DNA from: Medicago truncatula
Lineage: Eukaryota > Streptophyta > Magnoliopsida > Fabales > Fabaceae
Direction: 5' to 3'
Assembly: GCF_003473485.1 (NCBI RefSeq)
Contig: NC_053042.1
Span: forward strand, 56,445,762 to 56,509,761
Length of the DNA: 64,000 nt
In this document: positions 1 to 11,900 of the stretch, piece by piece
How positions within the stretch are numbered: position 1 is the first letter of the stretch
Layout: each line of letters opens with the position of its first letter
Program-made: the position numbers and the translations under genes
Notes under the pieces: generated by a model
Seen by the model: the letters and a program-made list of their open reading frames with translations, nothing else
What the model was told of the DNA's origin: nothing
The model's database searches: none

Positions 1-30
1 CCACTTTGTTGTGCCATTAACAAAAATAAA

Positions 31-1645
31 GACTTAATATATCATTTGGTCCCTTAACTTATTTTTCGTTTTTATTTTGGTCCTCTAACTATAAAGTGTC
101 TCAAATTGATCCCTTATGTCTTCTGTCATTTATTGTTTTGGTCCTCTCCATTAGTTTTTTAACTTCTAGTATTTTTAATATGATTATAACCGTTTGATTG
201 TTAGGTCCATAGTATATTATAGTGAACCACCCATATCTGATTTTTTTCCCTTCTCTTCTTTTCCTTCCCTATTCTTCCTCTTGATCTTCATCATCTTCAA
301 CATTATTCATATAACAAAACAAAAATGCTATCATTTATGAAATCATCTCTCCAGATCCTCTATTTTCAACAAAAACAAACAATAATTTCTTCATCATCAA
401 CAACAATAGCAACCTTTTTAACAACAATAAACACCCAATTTCAATTTCAACAATAATTCCATCAACATCAACAATGTTTTCTTCAACAGGAGCAACAACA
501 ACAACAACCTCAACATCAAAATTTTCATCAATCCCTTGCTTCTAATTTTCATCTTCATCAATCTCAAATAAAAACTCAAAATTAAATGTTGATAAAACCC
601 AGAAATCAAAACCCTACCATACACGCAACTTACAAAGGCTAAATTGAGAAATTGGTAATAGCATAGATAACATATGGAATTCCAGGGAGATAACCCAAAA
701 GGTTCAGCTTATCTTCTCCCTCCTTCTTTCCCACACCCCTCACTTTTCTTCTCCCTCTTCTCACTTACGGTTTTACTGCCTCCAAGTAAAGGTTCAGCTG
801 AACTGGAAGAGGCTAGACTGAAGGGAAGTTTTTAGTTTAGCTAGCCTCAACAACCTTCTTCTCAAAGGAATTTGTCGCAATAAAATTGGCCTCTCGTGAA
901 GCATCTCTTCACTCACAGAAATGGCAGCAATTATGATAATAACAATAATCAAAATAACACATTAAAAAAAAGACCCAAACCCTAGATTCCCAAAGTGTAT
1001 TGAATTGAATCCTCCAACCAAACAAAAACCCCTAAAAACAAACACTGAATTTGAAAAAGACTAGTTTATTACATGATATTGAAGAAAATATCAAATACAA
1101 GATAAAAGGGTTTCGAAATTAGAAGCAAAGAGGTTGTTTAACGAAGAGAATTAGCGAGTCCGACGGGATTGATTGGCGAAACAATAAGGTGTAAAGGGAT
1201 TCAAGTCAGGACCGAAAACGCGAAGGTTGTGAACAACGAAGATTTGTAAGATTTCTTTTTTATGAATGATTATGGTTCTGGTGGTAATTTTTTTAGGAAT
1301 GATTATGTTGATGAAGATGAAGAAGAATATGGGAGAAGAAGATGAAGAAAGGTGAGAAAAATATTAGGTGTCAGTGGTTTACAGTAAAATACAATAGATC
1401 CTTTGTGATCCAACAATTCTCTTTTAAAGAAAAAATCAAAAGGTTAAAATTTAAAAATGTAATTAGGTCTATGGTGTACCACCTTTAAACATGGTTCACC
1501 TTAAACATTTGATGTTAAAAACTAACGGAGAGGACCATAACAGTAAACGACATAAAACCTAAGGGACCAATTTGAGACACTTTATAGTTAGGGGACCAAA
1601 GTGAAAATGAAAAATAAGCTAAGGGACCAAATGATGTATTAAGCC
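31..1645. mobile_element. Non-autonomous Mutator-like TIR element (MULE/MITE), copy 1
   Basis: The two ends are inverted copies: the left reads GACTTAATATATCATTTGG and the reverse complement of the right reads GGCTTAATACATCATTTGG, with similarity continuing through the 'ggtcccttaactta' and 'ctaactataaagtgtctcaaatt' motifs. Flanking 9-mers AAAAATAAA (22-30) and AAAAACAAA (1646-1654) match at 8 of 9 positions, as expected for an ageing Mutator-type target duplication. The interior is low-complexity (CTTCATCATC runs, CAACAA runs) and shows no transposase. It shares termini and interior style with the elements at 8708-10168 and 17908-20199. Confidence 0.72.
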
Positions 1646-1739
1646 AAAAACAAACTACGAAATTGAATAAGAAAAAAAAAACAAACTACCAAACCTATTA
1701 CCCCAAGAGTAGAGACACATATATCAGAAGGAGATCCCA

Positions 1740-2430
1740 CTCAAAGGCAACCAAACATAGCCCATCCCCAACAGACTACTGGTCCCAACAGATATTTGGT
1801 TCTACCACTAACTCATAATAGGGGCAAGAATGCTCATAGTGTCTCTCAAAAAATCATTATCAAGAGGTAAATTTAATTTTATCACCAATTGCTCTACAAT
1901 CATTGTCCTATCATAGAACAACAAATCATTATGAGGAGGTCAATTAGACCACACAAGTGAATGTCAAAAGATCAACAAGAAGCCACACTTAGCTTTCTCT
2001 CGCCCAAGAAACACACAATACCCCTAAAAAATACATAACAACTGCTTCGAGAGAACTAACTCCCAACCTAACTACCTAAAAATATTATACCAAAGCCTAG
2101 ATGCAACTGCACAAGTCACGCACAAGTTATTAGCAAACTGCGCCTCCAACCCACACAAGGCACACAAAGTAGCCGCATGGTCATGCAACACTCTATGGCT
2201 CAAAAGATTTACTCTAGTTGGAATCCTACCAAGGAGGAGTTATCAAGAAAACACTTGCACCTTTGAAGGAGTTAAACTCTTCCAAATCATGGGCAAAGTG
2301 TTAAACAACTTGAACACAATACTCCCCGATCCAAAGTAGGTCTCATAAAGGTAACCATAAGCATAACAAACCGAAAAAAAAAACCCATATGAATTAAGCT
2401 TCCAAGACCTCAAAATCCAAAATTTCATCG
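1740..2430 (-). pseudogene. LINE remnant: reverse-transcriptase zinc-binding (zf-RVT) region
   Basis: Read on the minus strand, the translation contains PSKVQVFS, LLLGRIPTRVNLLSHRVL, TLCALCGLEAQ and CVTCAVASRLWYNIF in order. This is the zf-RVT pattern that follows the reverse transcriptase in plant LINE ORF2. Nonsense codons (for example two tandem stops after KVQVFS and one after YNIFR) show that it is dead. Weaker similarity to the downstream linker (HSLVWSN..NDLLFYDRTMIVEQLV) continues to about 1745. No reverse-transcriptase core is present, so this is a fragment. Confidence 0.6.
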
Positions 2431-3215
2431 TTTAGATTAATTTTTTTCTTTTTTTTAATTTATAATATCTTAGAAAAATTCAAAAAATTTTGCATTAGTT
2501 TTATTTGATTTTTAGGATTTTTTTTGTGGTATTTTTATATTTTATTTGACAAATTTTCATCATTTTTTATTTTGTTTTTTTGTTGTTTTTAAAAGCAATA
2601 TTCGCAACTGGTTAAATGGAATAGATTCTGATTGTTGTTTATATATAAACATATTTCAAATTATATTCAAACACATTTGTACTTTGTTATGATTAGAAAT
2701 CTGAAACCTCATAAATATTTTTGTAAAAAAAAATATAGGCATGTAAGAAATGCATAATTTTGTATGATGGAACCCATATGAAAATATGGGCCAATGATCC
2801 GACCCATTTTGACTAAATTGAAAAGGGTAATAAAATAAGACTATTACTTTTTCCACCCTATGACCTTCTCCCGCACCCTGTAAAATTTTTAAAAATGTCC
2901 TTGTGCATCAGACTCTCTCATATCAAAATTCGAATTCATGTTTACTATTTCGAATTTTATAATCCGGACAATTCTTATGTATAATCAGCCATCAGACTCT
3001 TTCACATTTCAGCAGTTTTGAGTTTTGCTTTTAAAAACAACAAAAAAAAAATGCTAAAAACCTGACAAATAAATTCATAAAAATAGCACTAAATAAAAAT
3101 CAAATAAAACTAATGCAAATTTTTTCGGATTTTTCTGAGAATATGAAAAAATTAAAAAAAAAAATGAAAAATAGGTCTAAACGATGAAATTTTGAATTTT
3201 GAGAGGTGGAGTCTT
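2405..3215. repeat. Foldback / long terminal inverted repeat element
   Basis: Two arms of roughly 200 bp (about 2405-2607 and 3025-3215) are inverted copies of one another. Shared blocks in opposite orientation include 'aaaatttcatcgtttaga', 'ttgcattagttttatttgat' and 'ttgttgtttttaaaagcaa'. The arms enclose about 420 bp without a coding signal. The left arm begins inside the LINE remnant. Probably a MITE or foldback element; no clear target duplication was found. Confidence 0.6.
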
Positions 3216-3715
3216 GTAAGAAGTCCCTTCTATGAGAGTCATGGTCCTTGAATTTTTTCTGATTTTCTGGGGAAGTTTCGGAGCAATCCGATCAAGTAGT
3301 CCGAAAACCCAATTTTTGACTAAGAACAAGTAACAATGACCCAAAACAGAAGGATGAGAGTTAGGAAGATTAATGTTGTTCCTAAAATGACTATCCATGT
3401 TACAAACATGTTTAGCATTTGTGCTGATACAGTTCAGATTATTTAATCCGAATTGTTTTACCTTGAAAAAAGGTGTTGAAAATATCATGTAGCGCGCCCT
3501 ATTTTTTGAAGTTTTCAGATTACAAAATTCGGAAAAATCCGTTACTCATTTTTTCACACTTTAACAAAAGAAAATATCATTCTAGATTATATAATCCGGA
3601 ATGCTCCGAGGGTAATTTTGAAAAAAAAAAATTGAACGCGCGAGGAAAGACGTAGGGTTAGAAAAGTAATAGTCATAAAATAATGGGGACAAGAGGGATT
3701 ATAAAAAAAATGGAG

Positions 3716-3723
3716 TATATAAA
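3716..3723 (+). promoter_or_regulatory. TATA box of the INO80D-like gene
   Basis: TATATAAA lies about 100 bp upstream of the ATG at 3822, a normal distance for a plant core promoter with a short 5' UTR. Confidence 0.6.
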
Positions 3724-3821
3724 GTGTCGTAGTATCCCCCTATAGTTTCGTCTCTTGTCAAGCTGCTGCTGCTGCGGCGCATCCTTCTGTGCAGACTCTG
3801 TCAGTCAGTGAGTGACTGAAA

Positions 3822-5106
3822 ATGAATCCTCTTCCCGACAATCCAAACCAACAAAATGCTGACAAATCCAATCCCTCTTCCCCACTCTCCACTGCCACCT
3901 GCCTAACACGCCCTGAGGTGCTGACGCGTCGTCTTAACAACTTCCGTCGTCTGTCCAACATCTACAAAGATGAGTACTGGCACCTCATGGCCGAACTAAG
4001 GAACGCTCACAGTGAGTATGTAGCCATTGGCCTTAATCCTTTCCAGGATGAGGTGGAGGAGCCTCAGCCTCAGCCTGAACCTGCTGTATGTGCCTTCGAA
4101 GGCTGCCAAACCAGGCCAATGCCTTTAACCCCATTTTGCTTTGCTCACATTCTCTCTGATCCGAGACAGGTGCTGTATAAGCCTTGCGAGTTCGTCATCG
4201 CCAGGTATATTTCTTTCTTTCTTTTATATTATTATTATTTTTATGCGCTTCTTTAAATTTCATTAAACTAAATCTGCTCGTTAATCATAACATAACAGTT
4301 AATAATGAAAACATTCATATCATCATTATATTTGATTGGATGCACTGTTTATTATTACTACACTGAATATTGGATCCACCGTTTATTTCCTATTTATGTT
4401 GGTCATTATATATATATGAAAATCTTATGGATCCATAGCATACTTTTTTGCTTCATTTTTTCGCATCAACAATTGTGCAATACTTGTTTACGCAATTAGC
4501 TTTTATAATCATTGGCTGTTTCTGATGGAAATGTTTGAAAGATTTGTGTTTATTTTGCTTATTTTACTAATGACATGGACCCCGTCCGTAGAGTAGACCC
4601 TAAAGTGTCTTTTATAATCATCGGCATGCTGATTTGCACATCAAAATAAGCTGGTTACATATTTTGTTTGTGTCTGATGCCTAAAGGCATGTGTGTTAGC
4701 CTTTACTTGCTTTTGCATTATTTTCTTTAGGTTTATGCATCACTTACTGTGTTTCACATCTAGAAAGAATACTGATTTTTCTTATACCATTGCTTGTAAC
4801 ATAACACGCTCTTTTGTTTGCAGTGCACAGGCTGGACATGCTGGTTCTGTAACATGCAGGAAACCGATATTGAGTACCAGGGTTCCAGCGTACTGCGATG
4901 TCCACATGCAATTGGGTCAGATGCATCTCACTAGGGCCTTGCAGGGGGCGGGTCTGAACATTTTCTCCGCAAGCCAAGTTCAACCTCAACTCCATCACTT
5001 AATTGCTGAATTTGTTCGTCAAATTCAGGCAAAAAGAAGAAAGGTACGGACGGAAGAGAAATGTAAGAGTGTGGTTAAGAAGGAAGATGGTACAGCTGAG
5101 GGCTGA
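3822..5106 (+). CDS. INO80 complex subunit D-like protein (zf-C3Hc3H potential DNA-binding domain), two exons
   Basis: Exons 3822-4204 and 4824-5106 (intron AG|gtatat...tttgcag|TG) splice into one frame of 221 residues. The protein carries a double Cys/His cluster: C90, C95, C106, H109 and C122 in exon 1, then C139, C152 and H155 after the splice. This spacing fits the zf-C3Hc3H domain of INO80 subunit D / KANSL2 relatives, which are nuclear chromatin-complex subunits. An acidic Pro/Gln linker (about residues 77-88) precedes the first cluster. A basic stretch KRRKVR near residue 195 looks like a nuclear localisation signal. The start is the first ATG after a TATA box and matches the beginning of the conserved reading frame. 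It is shorter than animal INO80D, as plant members usually are. The family call is firm; complex membership is inferred from the family. Confidence 0.85.
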
Positions 5107-6097
5107 GGAAGGGAGATACAGACATAAACAATAATACTTGTTTTGATTTTAGAAAATAAATTGAAATGATTGAATAAAAACTGGCTGGGTTTAATAAAAT
5201 TGGTGAATTCACCAATTTTCATATTATGAGTTTGGTTTACTTTTGTGGTAATGTGAAGTGCATTGGCTTGCTTTATGTTGAGATTCAGTAATTTGAATTG
5301 CACAATTTATCTATCTGTCTATCATTTTCAGCGGCTTACAATTACACAATGGAATGTGTACTATAGTAACTAGCTTAATAAAAAGAACCAGTTTCGTAGT
5401 ACAAATGAGAAATAATCTATCTGTCCTCTAGATTTTAAAAGCGATTCAAACAAAAAACATCCACAAGCCGGATCCAAAACTTCAAAATGTTAGCAATCAA
5501 CAATATTCCATGAACTTGAACTTTGTGCAATCCAAAGTAATCATCAATCAATCCTACTCACTCAATAGGAACAATTTGTTTGATTTGAGGAAAAGATATT
5601 TTCAACCTCTGACTGACTGACGGAGGATTCCAGTTGGGTCTGGAGTATATATTAATTGACACAAGTTAGCATTCAAATTCACACACACACACACACAAAC
5701 TCATAGGATTAGATTAATTTGTTTTGGAAGAAAAAATATATAGGCGCAGCAGTTAGGTTAGGTTAGTTACCTCGGCAAATAGAAATGGAATAGAAGCTTG
5801 GGTAGCTCTGAATCTGATCACCACTGTATAATAATGAACAATCAAAGCCATGAATAATGTTTGGATTTGGAATTCATTGCGGCCAAATCTCAAATAAATC
5901 ATAAAAGTTTATTAGATGAATTAATAATAATAATAATAATAATAATATGAACATGGAATTTAATTGATGCTAGGGTACGAAGCTAGGTAGGTAGCTTAAT
6001 TCAAATTACCTACCTACCTGAAGGTAAACAACAGAACAACACCCTTTTATGTTCTGTATGTCTCTCCGACTCCCAATGCATCAATATCGATAGTTAG
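5107..6097. other. Intergenic region with microsatellites
   Basis: No coding signal beyond the 3' ends of the two flanking convergent genes. It contains an (AC)n run at about 5680-5697 and a (TAA)n run at about 5922-5946. Confidence 0.6.
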
Positions 6098-6448
6098 CTA
6101 GCTGCATAGTTTAACAGTACACGCAACAGCCTGTGCCCAATATTTCAATCTTGCTTTAACATCTTCAGGATGATCACCTGGACTTGAGATCTTCCAATCA
6201 GGAGAACAAGTACTGTTTGACATTGAATAACACAACTCAAGTGCTGGGAGTGTGTTACATAGTTCAGGTATCTCATCATAACTGAACCCAAAACCAAGAT
6301 CTAAACATCCCTTCAACTCATCAAGATCCTCATCTGTTAGGCTTTTCGTCCTACAAATATCTTCATCAACATACCCTTCCAACAACACTACTCCTTTCTT
6401 ATTGTTATTCTTCATCTTCCCACTTCCACTTCTTCCAACACCTTCCAT
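6098..6448 (-). CDS. DUF1685 family protein (single exon)
   Basis: This is a 116-residue uninterrupted frame. It contains the two conserved DUF1685 blocks: SLTDEDLDELKGCLDLGFGF (residues 36-55), continuing into YDEIPELCNTLPALELCYSM, and DHPEDVKARLKYWAQAVACT (residues 92-111). The family is plant-specific and of unknown biochemical function. There is no signal peptide or membrane segment; the N terminus is Gly/Lys/Asn-rich. The chosen ATG is the only one ahead of the conserved block. An AT-rich TATA-like sequence (GCATAAATAATAAATAG on the minus strand) lies about 45 bp upstream. The gene is convergent with the INO80D-like gene. The length is near the short end for the family, but both ends look complete. 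Confidence 0.82.
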   Translation of the reverse strand: MEGVGRSGSGKMKNNNKKGVVLLEGYVDEDICRTKSLTDEDLDELKGCLDLGFGFSYDEIPELCNTLPALELCYSMSNSTCSPDWKISSPGDHPEDVKARLKYWAQAVACTVKLCS

Positions 6449-7544
6449 TTTTCTTCTCTTCTCTTTTCTCCTCTCTCCAGCTCCACCGCTATTTATTATT
6501 TATGCATCGATCTCATGTCTATCTACCATGCCATGTATGTATGTTTATGTGGTTCGTTAGTTTTATGCTGTCTTTTTCTCATCAATCAATGACAATAATT
6601 TTGTCTTGTCTTTTTTTTTTTTTTGAATAAAATAATAATTTTATTTTATGTGGTCTGAATGCATTACTCATCACTGACAGACAGCTGTAAATTGATTTCT
6701 GTCACTGTCCTTCTTTTGTTTTTACTAGATCTTATATGGATTTCGATTACTAAAATTATTGTAAATTCCATTCTATATCTTTTATGCAACACTATACTAT
6801 ACGTATACAACTTCGATTTCAATTATTTCAAAGATACTACTTTATAAAATATGATATGCTCTATTATAAAAGTATATATTGAATTCATTTATTTTAGATT
6901 TTTTTTTTATCTAAAGTGATCGTTAATGATAGGTCAAGTTTCAACAACGTTCCGTCAAATTGAATGTTAAAGGATGATACTTGCAAATGCTCCTTTAACT
7001 CAATAAGAAAGGAAAGAGTAATAGGTTTTTGGTGCCTTAAAATGCCTGAATGATGGTGTGTTTATGAGCACTAAAGAGTAGTTGTTGGAGAATGATGGAG
7101 GAATTGTTACATACAACGTCTATTAGTGTCTAGATCCGGTGGTTGTTGGAAGGTATTGCTAGTCGTTGAGACGTTACAAGTTTAAGATGATTCGAGGTTG
7201 GATAAATGGTTATGATGAATTGAATTTTTATGAAATGGATCTTGAAATAACTTGGACTTTGAACCTCTCCTAAATATTTTTTATTTGCATTGTTTTATTT
7301 ATTACAATTATCCGGTAGTTGTATTTTTTATAAATGTAATTTAAAAAAGAATTTCATAACTATGCATTTTACAACATAAATAATTTTGTGCAAAAATTTA
7401 GTTATATCTCATTACAATAATTATATTTTCTGATATACAACATATGGTATTGTACAATTATATTCTGTACAAGTTTGGCGGGTTCTATGTTTTTATTTCA
7501 ACTTATAAATTTTTGTATTTCAATAATTATTTTTTTGGGATATA
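6449..7544. other. Intergenic, no gene seen
   Basis: AT-rich DNA with no coding frame supported by motifs and no recognisable element. Confidence 0.5.
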
Positions 7545-7816
7545 CTCCCTCCGTTTCTTTTTAAATGTCATTTTTGAAGAAATTTTTTGTTCCTATTTGA
7601 CTGTCACTTTCAAAGTTCAATGCAATATTAAATGATGTTATATCAATATTATCCTTAGTTATTTATTGTGGAGAGAAATATATGAAATAAGATATTAAAT
7701 GAATAAGATTATTATAGTAAAAGTATAGTTTATTGCATCAAAAATAGTATCAATTGTTGATTGTCTTGATTCGTGTAAAATGTCAAAATATAACGATTAA
7801 AAATGAACGGAATAAT
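7545..7816. mobile_element. Stowaway-like MITE (copy 1)
   Basis: It begins CTCCCTCCGTTTC after a TA dinucleotide. It shares its body ('tgtcactttcaaagttcaatg', 'gagagaaatatatgaaat', 'aaaatgaacgga') with the intact copy at 17555-17828. The right terminus is degraded after 'aacgga', so the end is approximate. Confidence 0.7.
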
Positions 7817-7828
7817 AATTATTTAGTA

Positions 7829-8082
7829 CTCCCTCCGTCCCGCAATAAATGACCTGTTTGAAAATGTGCAATTTTTACCTAACTTATTTTGACCATATTT
7901 TTCTACTAATATACAAAGATAAATAATATCATATAAGATGTCGTTAGATTCGTCTCGATGAGTATTTTCAAAATATCAAATTTTCATAATTTTTTCCAAT
8001 ATATTATTCAAGATATTTAAACTCAAAATTACGCATTGGTATGTGTAATTGGGTCAACTAGGTCACTTATTAAGGGACGGAG
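7829..8082. mobile_element. Stowaway-like MITE, second family
   Basis: Starts CTCCCTCCGTCCCGCAATAAATGACC and ends, in inverted form, ggtcacttattaagggacgGAG, flanked by TA on both sides. The inverted ends and TA target duplication are typical of Tc1/mariner-related Stowaway elements. It lies about 12 bp from the previous MITE. Confidence 0.75.
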
Positions 8083-8707
8083 TATGTATCAACCATAAAA
8101 ATTAGACAGCTGGACACTAGTGGTGGAATTGGTCACAGATTAAAGAAGGGAAATGCTAACCGATATCCGCGGGGCATTGGTTAAAGATATGAAAAAGGAA
8201 ATTATATAATAGTTAATGTATTGAAATTGTATACTAAATTTACAATAAAGTTAAAAACAATTTTTTTTTATGGTAATAATTCCTTTTTATGGTATGTTTA
8301 ACCGGTGTCCGAAACTTAAAGAAAAGGACAAATATGGATTGGTGGGTGGAGTAGAAGTAAGTGGGTCCCATAAATTCTGTAGTCAGTAGTGCATGCATGT
8401 TCGGGGTTTGTTAAGTTGCCATCAATGCAATCCAATCCAAGCAATGCGAATCTGATGCAAAATAAAAACGAGGAAAATTATTGAAACAGAATACAAACCT
8501 GTCCACTATTAAATTAAAAAACTTAGTTGCGTTCTTGGTGTAATTGCATAATATATAGATATTGGATTTGAACATTAGACATCTTATTTATTCAATTTTA
8601 AAGGAGGAATTAATAAGTTTAGAAGCTTTCGTTCAGCTGACAAATGCTGAAATTGCAAGATCAGACATCATGATCTGGGTTCGAACTCATTCTTATAAAA
8701 AAATATA
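8083..8707. other. Intergenic, no gene; SINE-like B-box near 8683
   Basis: No gene. 'gggttcgaactc' near 8683 resembles the B-box of a tRNA-derived SINE, but there is no A-box at the right distance and no tail or target duplication. Confidence 0.4.
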
Positions 8708-10168
8708 GACTTAAATGCATTTTTGGTTCCTCAACTATTTATTTGGTATCGCTTTGGTCCCTTAACTAAAAAAAAGATTGTTTGAGTACTTTATCTTTAT
8801 TCCGTTACCTATTTTGGTCCATTCTGTTAAAAAAATTGAAAAAATCGTTAGGGTTTATATTATTCCTTCTCCTTCGGTCATCTTTTTCATGATCTTCATC
8901 ATCAACAACACACACCAACCCAAAAAAAAAAAATCATCATCATCTTCATCAAATCTATAAACATAATCAATTTCATAACTCAATCAATAACCAATTTTTC
9001 CATTAAAAAAACATCCCTTTCAATCAAAACAACACAATTTCTCAATCTTCCTAAACCAAATCAACCAAAATCTTTATATCTAATCACTACAATTTTTTTT
9101 AAAATCCAAAACTACTCTCCACCACCACCTGCGCACTACTCACCTTTGCTTCATTTCCTGCTAATATCTCCTCCCTAATTCTTCCCACACCCCCAACCAA
9201 CTACTCACTCTTCTAACAAACTCCTCCCTATAGGACTCTCCGCTACTGTCGTTGTTGTTGTCGTTGGCAGAAGCAACAAATCAAGCTCAATTTTCATGTT
9301 CCTCTTCTTCTTTCCTCTTCTTCTTTTGGCTCGTAGGAGCAGTCTCATTCGATGAGTCTCTCACCACCGACGAGTTCTAGTCCCCGAAGAACACAAAACA
9401 AAAATCACCACAAGCCTCACCAAGTCACAACCAGAGAGAGATTTTGATGAAGATGTATACATCCTTCTAACTCCACTCGACCTCTCTCCCTCTATCAATT
9501 CCTCTTTACTCGACCCCAGCCAAATCTAAGAAATTGCAGTAATGGGTCAAGTAGTAGAAGGAGAAAGAAGAAAGGTTATTTGCGGAGATCTATGGATCTT
9601 AAGATTGAACAGTTGAAAGCTTAAATTATACGATTGGATGAGTAGTATAAGGTGAGGATATTAATTCATTGATATCTTTAGAAAATTGTTGTTATGTCTA
9701 GTTGTTGTGGTGTTGGATTTGGATTTGTTGTGGGCGAGTTGACTCAGTGAGTTGGTTGATATCTTTAGAGAAGCACAGCGGTTGTTGTTATGTCTAGTTG
9801 TTGTGGTTTTGGATTTGGATTTAGAAAAAAAAATTTGTTTGGTAAATTAAAGTGCTTTTTTTTAGTGAACAAATTGGTTGTTGATTGAGTTATGAAATTG
9901 ATTTTGTTTATAGATTTGATGATAATGAATTTTTATTTTTTTTGGGTTGGTGTGTTGTTGATGATGAAAATCATGAAGAAGATGATGGAAGGAGAAGGAA
10001 GAAGATGAATAATATAATTCCTAACGGTTTTTTTTTTTTTTTTTAACGGAAGGGACAAAAACAAGTAACTGAGATAAAGATAAAGTACTCAAACAATTTT
10101 CTTTTTTTAGTTAAGGGATCAAAGCGATATCAAATAAATAGTTAAGGGATCAAAAGCGCATTTAAGCC
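8708..10168. mobile_element. Non-autonomous Mutator-like TIR element, copy 2
   Basis: The terminal inverted repeats are GACTTAAATGCATTTTTGG on the left and GGCTTAAATGCGCTTTTGA (reverse complement) on the right. Similarity continues inward through 'aactatttatttggtatcgctttggtccctta'-type sequence. A perfect 9-bp target duplication AAAAATATA flanks it (8699-8707 and 10169-10177). The interior is low-complexity with CTTCATCATC runs and no transposase. Confidence 0.85.
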
Positions 10169-10744
10169 AAAAATATATTAATAAAGTTCTACAAATTAAA
10201 TTTAATAATTGATTTATATTCAATATAATATTTACTCCAAACAAATACGAACTATATATTAATATTTCTCAATTGAAGAAAAATTAATTGAATCATATCA
10301 TTGATTGATATTTTAATTTACATTTTATGAGCATCAGAGTTTTTTTTTTTTTTTTTTTTTTGTGAACTAGATATTTTTGCGCACAAATATAGATATTTAA
10401 TCACTGAGGTAGATAAAATTTTAAGATTGAGACATTTGATTTTGTCAAGTAACATAATGCTTAAAAATTCACCTTTTAAGATGAAACCAACAATAATCTT
10501 TTTTTTCCTTTCTCTCCTGTGAGCTGTTACTAAAACTTTAGTTTTTTTCTCTTTCATCCATCAAAGAGGGATGATTTAGGATTTTTGATCCAAAATCACC
10601 TCTCTAACTCGTTTTTCTTTTTCCCTTTTATTGAAATAAGTTCACATCTATTTTGTTTTTTATTTTGTGATTTTGTCGTCTTCGTACGACATTGGTTTGT
10701 TCGTCGTCTTTGTGCGACGTTGTTTGTTTTCAATATTGATTATA
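10169..10744. other. Intergenic, no gene seen
   Basis: AT-rich sequence with homopolymer tracts (poly-T near 10341-10360). No supported feature. Confidence 0.45.
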
Positions 10745-11029
10745 GGGTTAATTAAGTTTTTAGTCCCTATAAATATTCACAGTTTTGTTTTTAGTCCTTA
10801 TAAAATAAAATCACACTTTTTAGTCCCTGTGACATTTTCCTTAAGCATTTTAGGGACTAAAAATGCTGATGGAAAAATTTTATAGGGACTAAAAATGCTT
10901 ATGAAAAATTTTATAAGGACTAAAAATATTGATGGAAAATTTTATAAGGACTAAAAAGTGTGATTTTATTTTGTGGGGACTAAAAACAAAATTCTGAATA
11001 TTTATAGGGACTAAAAACTTAATTAACCC
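10745..11029. mobile_element. GGGTTAATTAAG-type MITE with 9-bp target duplication
   Basis: Near-perfect inverted ends: GGGTTAATTAAGTTTTTAGT at the left and its inverse at the right. The whole element is dominated by alternating 'tagtccctataaa' and 'tatagggactaaaaa' motifs. It is flanked by the 9-bp duplication TTGATTATA (10736-10744 and 11030-11038). A 9-bp duplication fits the Mutator superfamily. It is the same family as 18824-19694. Confidence 0.85.
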
Positions 11030-11058
11030 TTGATTATATCATATGAGTATGGGACTAA

Positions 11059-11900
11059 GGCCCCGTTTGGATAAACAGCTTATATAGATGCTTATAATAT
11101 TAGTGCTTATAACATTAGAGCTTATATCATAAGCTCTTATACTTGATAAGTTATTTATGTTTGGATATGTACACTAAAAAGTACTTACATAAATTGAAGT
11201 GTTTGGATGTGACATTACATAAGCAATTATCGAAATTTTAAATATTTTTAACTTAACAAAAAAATCCAAGAATTGAACCACAATTATCAAGATTTTTTTT
11301 GATAAAATTAATCAAGGCGTAAAAAAACAATATTATAACATATTAAATATAATTATATATATATATAGTATAATCAATTTGTCCTTAAAAAAATATCAAT
11401 ATTCATATATGACAAAATTAACATTAGAGGTGTAAATAAACATATCATATATATTGATATTAGTGTGCAGTTTGTTACCCAAAAAAGACAAGTTAAATTT
11501 GTTTTTTTATTCAGTTTCATTTTGTTACGTAACAAAAAAAAAAAAAAAATCTTAGTTACGTTTGTTACTTTAGTAAGATAAGTATATAGCAATTTTGTTA
11601 CTGATGCACCGCCAAAGATAACTAACATTATAATTAAAACATTCCTTCAAAAAAAATTATAATTAAAATATATGTTTTGAAAAAGTGGATCCAGAGAGAA
11701 TCGAAGGAGGTTACATAAATTCATAAGCTCCTTGTTAAGCCAGATGGTAAGCTGAAAATTTAGGCTTATTAAAATATGGCATAAGTAGCTTATGAAACTA
11801 TGATAAGCTATTTTTATTTATTTACCCAAACACCTTTAAAAATGCTTATGGGAGTAGATAAGCCCACATAAGCTCAAAATAAGCCAATCCAAACGGGGCC
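11059..11900. mobile_element. PIF/Harbinger (Tourist-like) MITE
   Basis: The ends are GGCCCCGTTTGGAT and the inverse ATCCAAACGGGGCC, flanked by TAA on both sides (11056-11058 and 11901-11903). A GGCCCYGTTTGG-type terminus with a TAA duplication is the hallmark of plant Tourist/PIF elements. The interior has repeated 'agcttat' motifs and no transposase. Confidence 0.85.

Noticed and set aside
3177-3488. A 103-codon minus-strand frame next to the foldback
   Set aside because: It overlaps the foldback arm and lacks recognisable domains; the TTTTTC-rich context makes it a chance frame.
8630-8695. Possible tRNA gene from the sequence gggttcgaactc
   Set aside because: Only a B-box is present; no acceptor stem or anticodon arm can be built. 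Better read as a SINE relic.
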